From contig JAITAC010000021.1 in the NCBI GenBank assembly GCA_031284345.1, positions 1 through 10,216 of the forward strand: a stretch of DNA of 10,216 nt, read 5' to 3'. Source of the DNA: Holosporaceae bacterium (GTDB lineage Bacteria; Pseudomonadota; Alphaproteobacteria; UBA3830). Of the stretch, positions 1-7,193 are shown one piece after another; within the stretch, counting starts at the first letter, position 1; every line of letters starts with the position of its first letter. The notes beneath the pieces are model-generated. The model was not told the origin of the DNA, ran no database searches, and worked only from the letters and a program-made list of their open reading frames with translations. Position numbers and translations under genes: made by a program.

Positions 1-1
1 T

Positions 2-904
2 TTATATTTGGATACTGTGACCGATGCGAATAATTTCCCAGTCCAGGGTTACGCCGGAGGTTTGGCGGACTCGATCTATGACTTTAAGACCGAGATTTTC
101 TATATCTTCTGGAGTTGCATTCCCGGTATTTATTATGAAATTGCAATGTTTTTCCGACACGACGGCTCCACCGACTTTCATGCCGCGACATCCGGCGGCG
201 TGAATGAGTTCCCAGGCTTTTTTTCCTTCGGGATTTTTAAATGTGGACCCGCAGGATTTTTTATCCAGTGGCTGGCTATCGAGACGTTTTTTCAGAATTT
301 CGCTAGTTTTTTTCGAGATGATGTAGTCGACATTTGGTATTCCGCGGAACCAGGCTCTTGTGATGATCAAATCATCTGGGATTCCGGAATATCTGTAGCA
401 GAAATTCAATTCATTGGCTTTGAACCATTTTATCTGTCCATTTTTAGCGATGGCTTCGAATTCCACGAGCACATTGAAGATCTCGGAACCGTAGCAGCCG
501 GCGTTCATTTTTAGAGCTCCGCCGATGGATCCCGGTAGTCCCATGAGGAACTCGAATCCTCCCAAATCGGAATCGATGGCTATTGTAGAGAGCTCGCTGC
601 AGCTGACGGCGGCTCCGACTTCCAGTATTTCGTCTTCCACGAAGATTTTTTTGAACCAATTGTCCAGCATGATTACGACGCCGCTTATGCCTCCGCTGCG
701 AATCAGGACATTTGACATGGCTCCCAGTATAGTAATGGGAAATTTTGGTGATATATCGTCGAGAAACAGTTGAAGATCATCCATATCTTCCGGAATGAAT
801 AGTATTTCTGCCGGACCGCCAACGCCGAATCGAGATTTTTTCGCTAGGCTGGATTTTTCCTGTAATATTCCTCTTACGGAAGGGAAGTCATCGAAACTTG
901 CCAT
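2..904 (-). CDS. murB: UDP-N-acetylenolpyruvoylglucosamine reductase MurB
   Basis: MurB is a cytoplasmic FAD enzyme that reduces UDP-GlcNAc-enolpyruvate to UDP-MurNAc with NADPH, the second committed step of peptidoglycan synthesis. The 300-aa product has the FAD-domain signatures FGVGGPAE (26-33) and GLPGSIGGA (122-130), MNAGCYG (133-139), then CYRYS (169-173), GSTFKNP (219-225) and AGCRGMKVGGA (237-247). By family knowledge the likely catalytic residues are R171, S220 and E290, all present. Length is normal for the short-loop (type II) MurB. The ATG at 904 is preferred because GGGAG lies about 8-10 nt upstream and the murC stop is only 2 nt away. The upstream alternative (958) would add 18 non-conserved residues inside murC. 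The usual LGxGSN loop reads LGAMSN (60-65). It is the last gene visible of the murG-murC-murB operon; its stop is at the window edge and the ORF is complete. Confidence 0.95.
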   Translation of the reverse strand: MASFDDFPSVRGILQEKSSLAKKSRFGVGGPAEILFIPEDMDDLQLFLDDISPKFPITILGAMSNVLIRSGGISGVVIMLDNWFKKIFVEDEILEVGAAVSCSELSTIAIDSDLGGFEFLMGLPGSIGGALKMNAGCYGSEIFNVLVEFEAIAKNGQIKWFKANELNFCYRYSGIPDDLIITRAWFRGIPNVDYIISKKTSEILKKRLDSQPLDKKSCGSTFKNPEGKKAWELIHAAGCRGMKVGGAVVSEKHCNFIINTGNATPEDIENLGLKVIDRVRQTSGVTLDWEIIRIGHSIQI

Positions 905-906
905 GA

Positions 907-2328
907 TTAGGCTCCCACGTCGGCGGGCGTTAAGAGATTGGTAAAGGCATTGGCCCATTGGGTAATGTCTCCGGCTCCGAGGAATATTACGAAATCTTCG
1001 CTGCGCAGTAGTGGAGCGATTTTATTTTTGAGGTCGGCTACGTCCGTGACAAAATTAACGGTCAAAACGCCATTTTCCTTTATTTGTTTCAGCAGAGAAA
1101 AATGATCTATGCCATTGTATTGTTCCTGGGCGCTATAGACCGGAGTAATAAACGCGGCGTCGCTCAGCTCAAGTACCTTTGCAAATTCCGGCAGGAAGTT
1201 CGTCAGACGCGTATAGCGATGCGGCTGCATGACGGCGTAAATTTTTCCGCTGCAAAAACTTTTGGCGGCGCGGAGAACTGCTTCTATTTCGACCGGATGG
1301 TGAGCGTAATCATCCACGATGGCAACGCCGCCGATGTCTGCTATGCGGGTAAATCTGCGATTAACTCCCATGAAAGATCCCAACGCCACTCTCATGGTTT
1401 CTTCGGAAATCCTGAACTCCAGTCCGACCGCTATCGCCGCCAAAGCGTTTTGGACATTGTGTTTTCCAAACATAGGAAGATGTAATCTTTTCCAGTTGTT
1501 ATCGACGCCATATCTATCCAGAATATTTGGGGAGAAGACAATGTCGAATTCGGCTCCCCGGGATGACAATTGAATGTTTTTGCAGGACACGTCGGCGTTC
1601 TCTGAAAATCCATAGGTGATTAGGCGGCGATCGATAATGGACTCGGCGATTTTTTTTACCTCCGGATGATCAATGCATAAAACAGCGGATCCGTAAAACG
1701 GTATGTTTTTTATAAATTTTATAAACATATTCCAGAGTTCAGAAAAATTTTCAAAATTGTCCTTGTGATCGAAATTTATATTGGTGACCACGGCTACGGT
1801 GGAAATCAAATTGGTGAAGGATCCGTCGGATTCATCGGCTTCCACCACAATATAATCTCCGGATCCGAGTCTGGCGTTGCTATTGTAGGCGTTTATGACG
1901 CCGCCATTCACCACCGTTGGATCCAAACTAGCCTGCTCCAAAATCGCCGCCACAAGCGACGTCGTTGTGGTTTTTCCGTGGGTACCGGCTACGGCTATTG
2001 ATATTTTCATTTTCATGAGCTCGGCCAGCATTTCTGCTCTTTTGACAACAGGAATGTGCAATCGTCGAGCTTCGAGTATCTCGGGATTATCTTTCGAAAT
2101 AGCAGAAGACGCCACTACGACAAACGCGCCCTGCACATTGGACTCCTGATGTCCAATCATTATCCGCACTCCTTTTCGGGATAGCCGCGCCGTCATGGCG
2201 TTTTCCTTTAGATCGCTGCCGCTTACTTGGTAGCCTAAATTCACGAGAATATCGGCAATTCCACTCATGCCAATGCCGCCAATGCCAACAAAGTGAACTA
2301 CTCCGGCATCAATTGGAAATCTTTTCAC
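907..2328 (-). CDS. murC: UDP-N-acetylmuramate--L-alanine ligase MurC
   Basis: MurC is the ATP-dependent cytoplasmic ligase that adds L-alanine to UDP-MurNAc, the first amino acid of the peptidoglycan stem. The 473-aa protein shows the three Mur-ligase domains in order. These are an N-terminal Rossmann-type UDP-binding region with GIGGIGMSG (15-23), a central ATPase domain with the P-loop AGTHGKTTT (114-122) and EADESDGSF, and a C-terminal domain with KHNVQNALAAI, NRRFTRI, DDYAHHPVE and QPHRYTRL. Length is typical. The start is GTG at 2328, supported by a GAGG Shine-Dalgarno at 2335-2338 with 6-nt spacing and by the conserved HFVGIGGIG near the N-terminus. The gene overlaps the 3' end of murG by 20 nt, suggesting translational coupling. 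The metal-site segment usually written N-I-D/E-x-E/D-H reads NINFDH (183-188), an Asn at a normally acidic position; the His is kept. Confidence 0.97.
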   Translation of the reverse strand: MKRFPIDAGVVHFVGIGGIGMSGIADILVNLGYQVSGSDLKENAMTARLSRKGVRIMIGHQESNVQGAFVVVASSAISKDNPEILEARRLHIPVVKRAEMLAELMKMKISIAVAGTHGKTTTTSLVAAILEQASLDPTVVNGGVINAYNSNARLGSGDYIVVEADESDGSFTNLISTVAVVTNINFDHKDNFENFSELWNMFIKFIKNIPFYGSAVLCIDHPEVKKIAESIIDRRLITYGFSENADVSCKNIQLSSRGAEFDIVFSPNILDRYGVDNNWKRLHLPMFGKHNVQNALAAIAVGLEFRISEETMRVALGSFMGVNRRFTRIADIGGVAIVDDYAHHPVEIEAVLRAAKSFCSGKIYAVMQPHRYTRLTNFLPEFAKVLELSDAAFITPVYSAQEQYNGIDHFSLLKQIKENGVLTVNFVTDVADLKNKIAPLLRSEDFVIFLGAGDITQWANAFTNLLTPADVGA

Positions 2329-3358
2329 ACAACACCTCTATAAGTTTGACAAATAATTGGGTAGAATTGCCCGCCAGTTTGTTAATCATATTTGAAGCAA
2401 AAGATTTTAGCAATTCTCTATTGGATAAAATTTCATTAATTATTAAATATAATTTTTCTACTATTGCATTTTCTTCTTTTAGCATCCAGGCGGCGTGATT
2501 TTTTACATAATACATGGCGTTAAGCATCTGATGATTATCGGTGGCGCTGGGGTAGGGGATCAGAATGGCCGGACGTCCTATGGCGGCCAATTCCGCTAGG
2601 GTGGAGGCTCCGGATCGGCATATCACCAGCTGCGCATTGGCGACTTCTTCCGCCATGTCATGTATAAAGTTTTTCAGCGTGAATTTTATGCCCAAATTGC
2701 GATAACGTTCCTCCAGAATCTTGTGGCTTTCCTCATCAACCTGCTGAATTACCTCTATATTTTTTCGGTTAGGTAGACTGAGTCGGCCAATGGCTGCCGG
2801 AAGAATGTCGGAAAACGATTTCGCACCCTGGCTGCCGCCAATCACCACTATCCTTATGCTTTCGTCGCAGACATAGGGGGCGTTCCTGAATTTATCGAAT
2901 TCCTTGCGGACCGGAGACGGAACACGTTTCCATCTGCTTCCGTGGCTAAAAGACGAAAGATTCAAATCAGAAATGCGATACAATAGGCGATTGGCTTTCC
3001 CTATGACAGCATTCTGCTCGTATATAACGATCTTTGATCCCAAACACCTGGCCACCAAAATGGGAATAATCGTAAACATTCCGCCGAATCCAATCACCAC
3101 ATCTGGCCGATTTTTTCGCCAGGTCCAGAAAATCTTAAAAAAAGAATAAATAAACCTAGCAATTACCAAATGAATTTTTCTTAGCGATAACCTCACCGTC
3201 TCCAAAACAATTTTCTCCCGAATATCCGGACAAAAAACATTGCCACGGGTGTCGGTTACCATGGTTACGGCGTGGCCATTTTTTTCCAGAGCGTCCAGCA
3301 GCGCGCACGCCGGAAACATATGTCCGCCAGTTCCTCCAGAGCATATCGCTACCTTCAA
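2309..3358 (-). CDS. murG: Lipid II synthase MurG (UDP-GlcNAc transferase)
   Basis: MurG is the peripheral inner-membrane GT-B glycosyltransferase that transfers GlcNAc from UDP-GlcNAc to lipid I, giving lipid II. The 349-aa protein has the N-terminal glycine loop GGTGGH (8-13), YEQNAVIGKAN (113-123), the second glycine loop GGSQGA (174-179), and the UDP-GlcNAc donor site CRSGASTLAELA (247-258) with the D-x-H-Q-xx-N-A tail (274-281). Length is typical. The start is TTG at 3358: the conserved N-terminus begins there and AGGAGAGG (3364-3371) lies just upstream. The acceptor-side loop, usually GGYPS or GGYVS, is GGMFT (92-96), unlike most family members. It is the first gene of the operon with murC and murB. 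In the canonical dcw cluster ftsW would precede it; here the upstream neighbour is era, divergently oriented. Confidence 0.96.
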   Translation of the reverse strand: MKVAICSGGTGGHMFPACALLDALEKNGHAVTMVTDTRGNVFCPDIREKIVLETVRLSLRKIHLVIARFIYSFFKIFWTWRKNRPDVVIGFGGMFTIIPILVARCLGSKIVIYEQNAVIGKANRLLYRISDLNLSSFSHGSRWKRVPSPVRKEFDKFRNAPYVCDESIRIVVIGGSQGAKSFSDILPAAIGRLSLPNRKNIEVIQQVDEESHKILEERYRNLGIKFTLKNFIHDMAEEVANAQLVICRSGASTLAELAAIGRPAILIPYPSATDNHQMLNAMYYVKNHAAWMLKEENAIVEKLYLIINEILSNRELLKSFASNMINKLAGNSTQLFVKLIEVLCEKISN

Positions 3359-3363
3359 TGCAA

Positions 3364-3371
3364 CCTCTCCT
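3364..3371 (-). promoter_or_regulatory. Ribosome binding site that decides the TTG start of murG
   Basis: Read on the minus strand, AGGAGAGG ends 5 nt before the TTG at 3356-3358. No ATG or GTG in frame fits the conserved MurG N-terminus, so this strong Shine-Dalgarno is the main support for a TTG start. Confidence 0.75.
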
Positions 3372-3396
3372 AAAAATAAAAACCACAGTAAATGCT

Positions 3397-3426
3397 ACTA
3401 TATCATATGAAGTCTGTTGCTTCCAA
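3397..3426 (-). promoter_or_regulatory. Candidate sigma-70 promoter for murG-murC-murB
   Basis: On the minus strand, TTGGAA (3421-3426; 4 of 6 with TTGACA) is followed after 18 nt by TATAGT (3397-3402; 5 of 6 with TATAAT). Transcription would begin near 3390, leaving a leader of about 30 nt before the TTG start. This is a consensus match only. The same -10 word, TATAGT, occurs in the candidate promoter of the AmpG-like gene. Confidence 0.4.
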
Positions 3427-3473
3427 CGTGTTTTTATGCTGTATGTTAATGGCAGAATCAATGAGGAATTTCC

Positions 3474-4343
3474 ATGAGTGTTTTGGACAACTCTCCCAAT
3501 AAAAAAAATGTACGCAAATGCGGATTTGTGGCGATTCTTGGCGAAACCAACGCTGGAAAATCAACCCTAATCAATCAAATGGTGGGACAAAAAGTATCCA
3601 TAGTCTCCCGAAAGATACAAACAACGCTGACCAGAATTCTAGGTATAGCACTCTACGACAATAGCCAAATTATCCTAATAGATACTCCAGGATTTTTGCG
3701 GGAAAATTCTGTGGAGTCGTTGGCAAAAACCTCCTGGGACGCATTTCGCGAGTCCGACGACGTGCTGTTCGTGCTGGACGTCTGCAAAAAAAATTTTGAC
3801 GCCAGCATAAAATTACTGCAAAAAATCGACGCTGCCAAAAAAATTTCGCTGGTCATGAATAAAATTGATATGATCCACAAACCAAAATTGCTGGAAATAT
3901 CCGCGATGTTCAGCAAAATCAGGAATTTCGAAAATATATTCATGGCGTCGGCCCTAACCGGAAACGGAGTGGAGGATATTCTCAAATATCTGAGCTCCGC
4001 TTTGCCCTGCGCCGATTGGATCTATCCGGAGGACGAAATTACAGACTCTTCATTTGAAAAATACGTCTCCGAAATTACACGCGAGCATATTTATCATCGC
4101 CTACATCAGGAAATTCCCTATAAATGCGTCGTAAAAACCGAGAACTATCAACATCAGGACGATGGCAGTGTCAAAATCATCCAAAATATATACGTGAAAA
4201 ATAACGCCCATAAAATTATATTTTTGGGACGCCGGGGCGGTAAAATAAAAGCCATTGGAGAAGCCGCTCGCCGAGAGTTATCAACGCTACTGAAAAAAAA
4301 TGTCCATTTATTTCTGCATGTGCTTGTGGAAAATAATGGCTAA
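3474..4343 (+). CDS. era: GTPase Era (16S rRNA/30S assembly)
   Basis: Era is an essential GTPase that binds the 3' end of 16S rRNA and helps mature the 30S subunit. The 289-aa protein has a G domain followed by a KH domain. G1 is GETNAGKST (23-31), the switch segment is QTTLTRILGI (49-58), G3 is DTPGF (70-74), G4 is NKID (129-132) and G5 is SAL (159-161). The linker YPEDEITD leads to HQEIPY (211-216) and the KH loop GRRG (252-255) followed by KIKAIGEAAR. All nucleotide-binding residues are intact and the length is slightly short but normal. The ATG is preceded by GAGG (3463-3466) at 7-nt spacing. Era usually sits beside rnc (RNase III) and often recO; here it stands alone, divergent from murG and convergent with an AmpG-like gene, so its usual neighbourhood has been broken. 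Confidence 0.97.
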   Translation: MSVLDNSPNKKNVRKCGFVAILGETNAGKSTLINQMVGQKVSIVSRKIQTTLTRILGIALYDNSQIILIDTPGFLRENSVESLAKTSWDAFRESDDVLFVLDVCKKNFDASIKLLQKIDAAKKISLVMNKIDMIHKPKLLEISAMFSKIRNFENIFMASALTGNGVEDILKYLSSALPCADWIYPEDEITDSSFEKYVSEITREHIYHRLHQEIPYKCVVKTENYQHQDDGSVKIIQNIYVKNNAHKIIFLGRRGGKIKAIGEAARRELSTLLKKNVHLFLHVLVENNG

Positions 4344-4428
4344 TATTGGGGAGGACGTTACCGATCGTCCAAACGCCAGTCCAAGGAACAATTGATTCTG
4401 AAATGTACTTTTGTTTTTCTTATTGGAT

Positions 4429-5646
4429 TTAAATCGTCATTTCTGAATTTTTCGAAAATTTTTGGTACAGGATCCATAAAACAGGAATAAAAACCATTGG
4501 AACAATCGAAAAATAATGGAACCAACCGAAGCTATCCACCAGCAATCCGGAAACGGACGTCGCAATTATGCCGCCGAATTCATGCAGCGCCCAAAGCAGA
4601 GCATACTGCGAGCTTCCCGAGCACATGCCGTAGAGAAATGCCAGAAAGGCTGCGGCCGTCGCTCCTTCGGCAATACTTTCGAAAAATACCACGATGCACA
4701 AAATGTTCGTATTGTGGCCATAAAACCAAATCAGCAAATACAAATAAAGCGATATCATGTGCAGAATTCCCAGATGCAGCATGGTTTTCATCACGCCGAT
4801 TTTTTTTACGAAAAATCCACCGACGAACCCTCCGATTACTAAAGAAATCGAACCAAAAAGCTGCACGACGTTCGCAATTTCCAATTTTGTGAAGCCCATT
4901 TCCAGGCAAAAAGGACGCGACATCTTCTGAATCATGAAAGGGGCAATTTTGTACAGCGCCAGAATTAGCAAAATAAAAATGCAATTTTTTTGTGCCAATA
5001 GCTGATTGCAAATTTTTTTTATTATCCGAAAAGTAGGTCGACTTTCCGGGGCATTCTTGTTTTGCAATTGTGGTTCTGGAGTCAGCCAAACGAAGACCAT
5101 GCACAAAAATATGAGAAATGCGGCGGATTCATAGGCTATTGTCCAATTGAAAAAATATGCCATATGCAGTGTGATGAACTTTGTAAAAATGCCACTAATT
5201 CTATGGCCAAAGCTTATGATTCCGGCGACGTATCCGAGGTCACACCTGGCAACGCCGCAAATTTGATACGGATATAGCGCGACATTCTGACAGCCGTCTG
5301 CGAATGATATTAGAGAGGCGAAAAATATCAGGGTTCCGGACTGCGATTGCGGATCCAAATGAGCCATGCAAGTTACTCCGCCTATCAGAGCGGCTTGACT
5401 AACGATAACCCAGCTTTTTTGACGTCCCAATCGCCGTGATAGGTAGGGAATGTCACAATTATCAATCATGGGGGCCCACAGAAATTTTAGCGTAAACAGC
5501 AGATGAAAAATCGAAAAGAGTCCAATGGTGCTGTTGGAAACGTCGTATTCTTTCAGCCAGTAGTCTAGAATTACAGTCACCAGAGGGAAAGATGTACCGT
5601 AGGAGCATCCGACGCAAAATTTTTCCAGAAAAATTTTTAATAACAT
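4429..5646 (-). CDS. AmpG-family MFS permease (muropeptide transporter-like)
   Basis: This is a 405-aa polytopic inner-membrane protein of the major facilitator superfamily with about 12 hydrophobic segments. The AmpG subfamily imports GlcNAc-anhydroMurNAc (muro)peptides for wall recycling. AmpG-like marks are LKFLWAPMID (53-62) in the TM2/loop region, RRLGRQKSW (71-79), and the C-terminal stretch AAAFLAFLYGMCSGSSQYALLW (331-352) followed by GLLVDSFGW. The segment normally reading S-A-T-Q-D-I-V-x-D-A-Y-R is here FADGCQNVALYPYQI (115-129), losing the charged Asp and Arg, so the substrate may have changed. I chose the ATG at 5646. A TTG at 5667 would add 7 residues, but neither has a clear Shine-Dalgarno and the candidate -10 lies too close to 5667. 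Divergent from trxB. It may be an AmpG paralogue rather than true AmpG; the family is fairly sure, the substrate is not. Confidence 0.8.
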   Translation of the reverse strand: MLLKIFLEKFCVGCSYGTSFPLVTVILDYWLKEYDVSNSTIGLFSIFHLLFTLKFLWAPMIDNCDIPYLSRRLGRQKSWVIVSQAALIGGVTCMAHLDPQSQSGTLIFFASLISFADGCQNVALYPYQICGVARCDLGYVAGIISFGHRISGIFTKFITLHMAYFFNWTIAYESAAFLIFLCMVFVWLTPEPQLQNKNAPESRPTFRIIKKICNQLLAQKNCIFILLILALYKIAPFMIQKMSRPFCLEMGFTKLEIANVVQLFGSISLVIGGFVGGFFVKKIGVMKTMLHLGILHMISLYLYLLIWFYGHNTNILCIVVFFESIAEGATAAAFLAFLYGMCSGSSQYALLWALHEFGGIIATSVSGLLVDSFGWFHYFSIVPMVFIPVLWILYQKFSKNSEMTI

Positions 5647-5680
5647 ACTTTTAAATCGCAATTTCAAAACTACGGATTCT

Positions 5681-5709
5681 ACTATACACTCTATGGGACG
5701 TTTTGTAAG
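5681..5709 (-). promoter_or_regulatory. Candidate promoter for the AmpG-like gene
   Basis: On the minus strand, CTTACA (5704-5709; 4 of 6) and TATAGT (5681-5686; 5 of 6) are separated by 17 nt. Transcription would start near 5674, about 28 nt before the ATG at 5646. This supports that ATG over the TTG at 5667. Consensus match only. Confidence 0.4.
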
Positions 5710-5757
5710 TTGGGACTGTCGATATCCGAGTAGAGTTTTTTTCGACGATTTTTGGGA

Positions 5758-5788
5758 TTGACAAAAGCTTTGATATTTGAGGTAATAT
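5758..5788 (+). promoter_or_regulatory. Candidate promoter for trxB-pnt
   Basis: A perfect -35 word TTGACA (5758-5763) is followed by TAATAT (5783-5788) after 19 nt, slightly longer than ideal. Start would be near 5795, about 33 nt before the trxB ATG. No other promoter as good lies in the 160-nt divergent gap. Confidence 0.4.
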
Positions 5789-5827
5789 TCTCGTTTACTG
5801 GAAAAAAATTATTTTTGATGAGGAAAA

Positions 5828-6754
5828 ATGGAATCAGATATTTTAATTATTGGTAGTGGTCCGGCGGGCTATACGGCTTCTATTTATGCGGCTAGGGCGG
5901 GACGAAAAACCGCATTGATCATTGGTCCGCAGCAGGGTGGGCAATTGATGATCACCTCGTTTATAGAGAATTATCCGGGATTTGCGGATCCGATTTCCGG
6001 TCCGGAGCTGATGGAGTGCATGCGGAAGCAGGCGGAAAATGTCGCAGTTGAGATGGTCCAGGATACCATTTCTGCGGTGGATTTTTCGATGAGTCCATTA
6101 AAATGCATAGGGGAGTCCGGAACCGAATATTGCGGTAGGGCTGTGATCATTGCCACCGGAGCCAGCGCGAAATGGCTTGGGATTCCGGGCGAGAGCGCAT
6201 ATCGGGGCCGGGGAGTATCCAGCTGCGCTACCTGCGATGGGTTTTTCTTTAAAAACAAGAATGTTGCGGTTATTGGCGGAGGAAATACCGCCGTTGAGGA
6301 AGCCACATATTTGACAAATTTTGCTCGATCAGTGACACTGATTCACAGACGGGATTCATTGCGAGCTGAAAAATTAATGCAGCGACGTTTTTTGGACAAT
6401 CCCAAGATTAATGTTCTATGGAATACGACTGTTACGGAAATTATCGGGGACGGCAGTCGCGTTACGGAGTTATTGCTGCGAAATGTATTGGATAATTCTG
6501 TTTCGCAAGTGCCCATTGACGGTGTTTTTGTGGCCATTGGCCATCGGCCGGCGACGTCTATTTTTGCGGAAAAGGTCGCCATGGACGAAAATGGCTATAT
6601 AATTACCCAAAACGGGAGCCAACAAACATCGGTTCCGGGAGTTTTTGCTGCCGGAGACGTTTGCGATCCCGTCTATCGGCAGGCGGCAACATCTGTGGGG
6701 CAGGGATGTATGGCGGCGATGGAGGTTGACAGATTTTTATCTATTAACGTTTGA
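5828..6754 (+). CDS. trxB: Thioredoxin reductase TrxB
   Basis: TrxB is a cytoplasmic FAD enzyme that passes electrons from NADPH to thioredoxin. The 308-aa protein is a standard low-molecular-weight bacterial TrxB. It has an FAD dinucleotide fold GSGPAG (9-14) and [15 protein letters not shown] (37-51), followed by [14 protein letters not shown]. The redox-active disulfide CATC (133-136) lies inside the NADPH domain. [10 protein letters not shown] (150-159) and HRRDSLRA (173-180) bind NADPH, and GVFAAGDV (271-278) with YRQA (283-286) completes the FAD domain. All key residues are present. The ATG is preceded by GAGGA at 5820-5824, a rather short spacing. It is followed after 65 nt by the transhydrogenase genes on the same strand, which would supply its NADPH. 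Confidence 0.97.
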   Translation: MESDILIIGSGPAGYTASIYAARAGRKTALIIGPQQGGQLMITSFIENYPGFADPISGPELMECMRKQAENVAVEMVQDTISAVDFSMSPLKCIGESGTEYCGRAVIIATGASAKWLGIPGESAYRGRGVSSCATCDGFFFKNKNVAVIGGGNTAVEEATYLTNFARSVTLIHRRDSLRAEKLMQRRFLDNPKINVLWNTTVTEIIGDGSRVTELLLRNVLDNSVSQVPIDGVFVAIGHRPATSIFAEKVAMDENGYIITQNGSQQTSVPGVFAAGDVCDPVYRQAATSVGQGCMAAMEVDRFLSINV

Positions 6755-6819
6755 TGTTTTTTTGTTATACTTCCTCCTGGAGCTACACTATAGCTGCGTT
6801 TTCAATACTGGAGAGAGAT

Positions 6820-7188
6820 ATGAGTTGTTGTTTCTGTAGTCTTTTGGATGAGTTAAATAATTTTGTTCTTTGTTTTCATGCAATGACGTCGTGCGTCAAT
6901 GAGGATGGAGGGACGTCAATTCACGGGATGACGGTATTTATTTTGGCCTGTTTTGTAGGTTACTACGTTGTTTGGAAGGTAACACCGGCGCTGCATGCTC
7001 CGTTGATGTCGGTCACTAACGCCATATCCAGCGTTATTATTGTCGGTGCAATTTTAGCCACCTCTCAAAATACATCTGATTTTTCACGAGTATGTGGATT
7101 TATTGCGATTTTACTTGCATCCGTGAATATTTTCGGTGGATTCATTGTGACCCATCGCATGTTGGATATGTTTCGCAAAAATAGGTGA
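6820..7188 (+). CDS. pntAB: NAD(P) transhydrogenase subunit alpha-2 (PntAB)
   Basis: This is the small membrane subunit of the proton-translocating transhydrogenase, which drives hydride transfer from NADH to NADP+ with the proton-motive force. The 122-aa product has three hydrophobic segments. Family-diagnostic text includes [20 protein letters not shown] (47-66), AISSVIIVG (68-76) and [17 protein letters not shown] (99-115). The ATG at 6820 is chosen because GGAG (6810-6813) lies 6 nt upstream and transhydrogenase similarity begins well inside. An upstream in-frame start near 6751 would abut trxB but has no ribosome site. The N-terminal 35 residues are not conserved and contain five cysteines (C3, C4, C6, C18, C25). 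The stop TGA lies within the Shine-Dalgarno of pntB, so the two are probably translationally coupled. The partner PntAA (NAD-binding alpha-1) is not upstream; trxB occupies that place. Confidence 0.93.
   Translation: MSCCFCSLLDELNNFVLCFHAMTSCVNEDGGTSIHGMTVFILACFVGYYVVWKVTPALHAPLMSVTNAISSVIIVGAILATSQNTSDFSRVCGFIAILLASVNIFGGFIVTHRMLDMFRKNR
7183..7188 (+). promoter_or_regulatory. Ribosome binding site of pntB overlapping the pntAB stop
   Basis: AGGTGA includes the TGA stop of pntAB and lies 5 nt before the ATG at 7194. It favours 7194 as the pntB start over the GTG at 7185, which would itself lie inside this site and has no ribosome site of its own. Confidence 0.7.
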
Positions 7189-7193
7189 ATTTT

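Noticed and set aside
3417-3447. Promoter for era: TTGCTT with TATGTT
   Set aside because: 19-nt spacing and weak matches. A promoter must lie in this divergent gap, but this one is not convincing.
4353-4370. Hairpin GGACG/CGTCC just after era as a terminator between convergent genes
   Set aside because: Only a 5-bp stem with an 8-nt loop and no T-run on either strand.
4497-4892. Long plus-strand open frames opposite the AmpG-like gene
   Set aside because: They are antisense shadows of a convincing membrane protein and have no recognisable content.
6726-6771. Internal promoter before pntAB: TTGACA (6726-6731) with TATACT (6766-6771)
   Set aside because: Spacing is 34 nt, far outside the usable range, and the -35 word lies inside trxB coding sequence.
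6772-6815. TCCTCC (6772-6777) sequestering the pntAB ribosome site GGAGAG
   Set aside because: Complementarity is short and other local pairings are equally likely; no further support.
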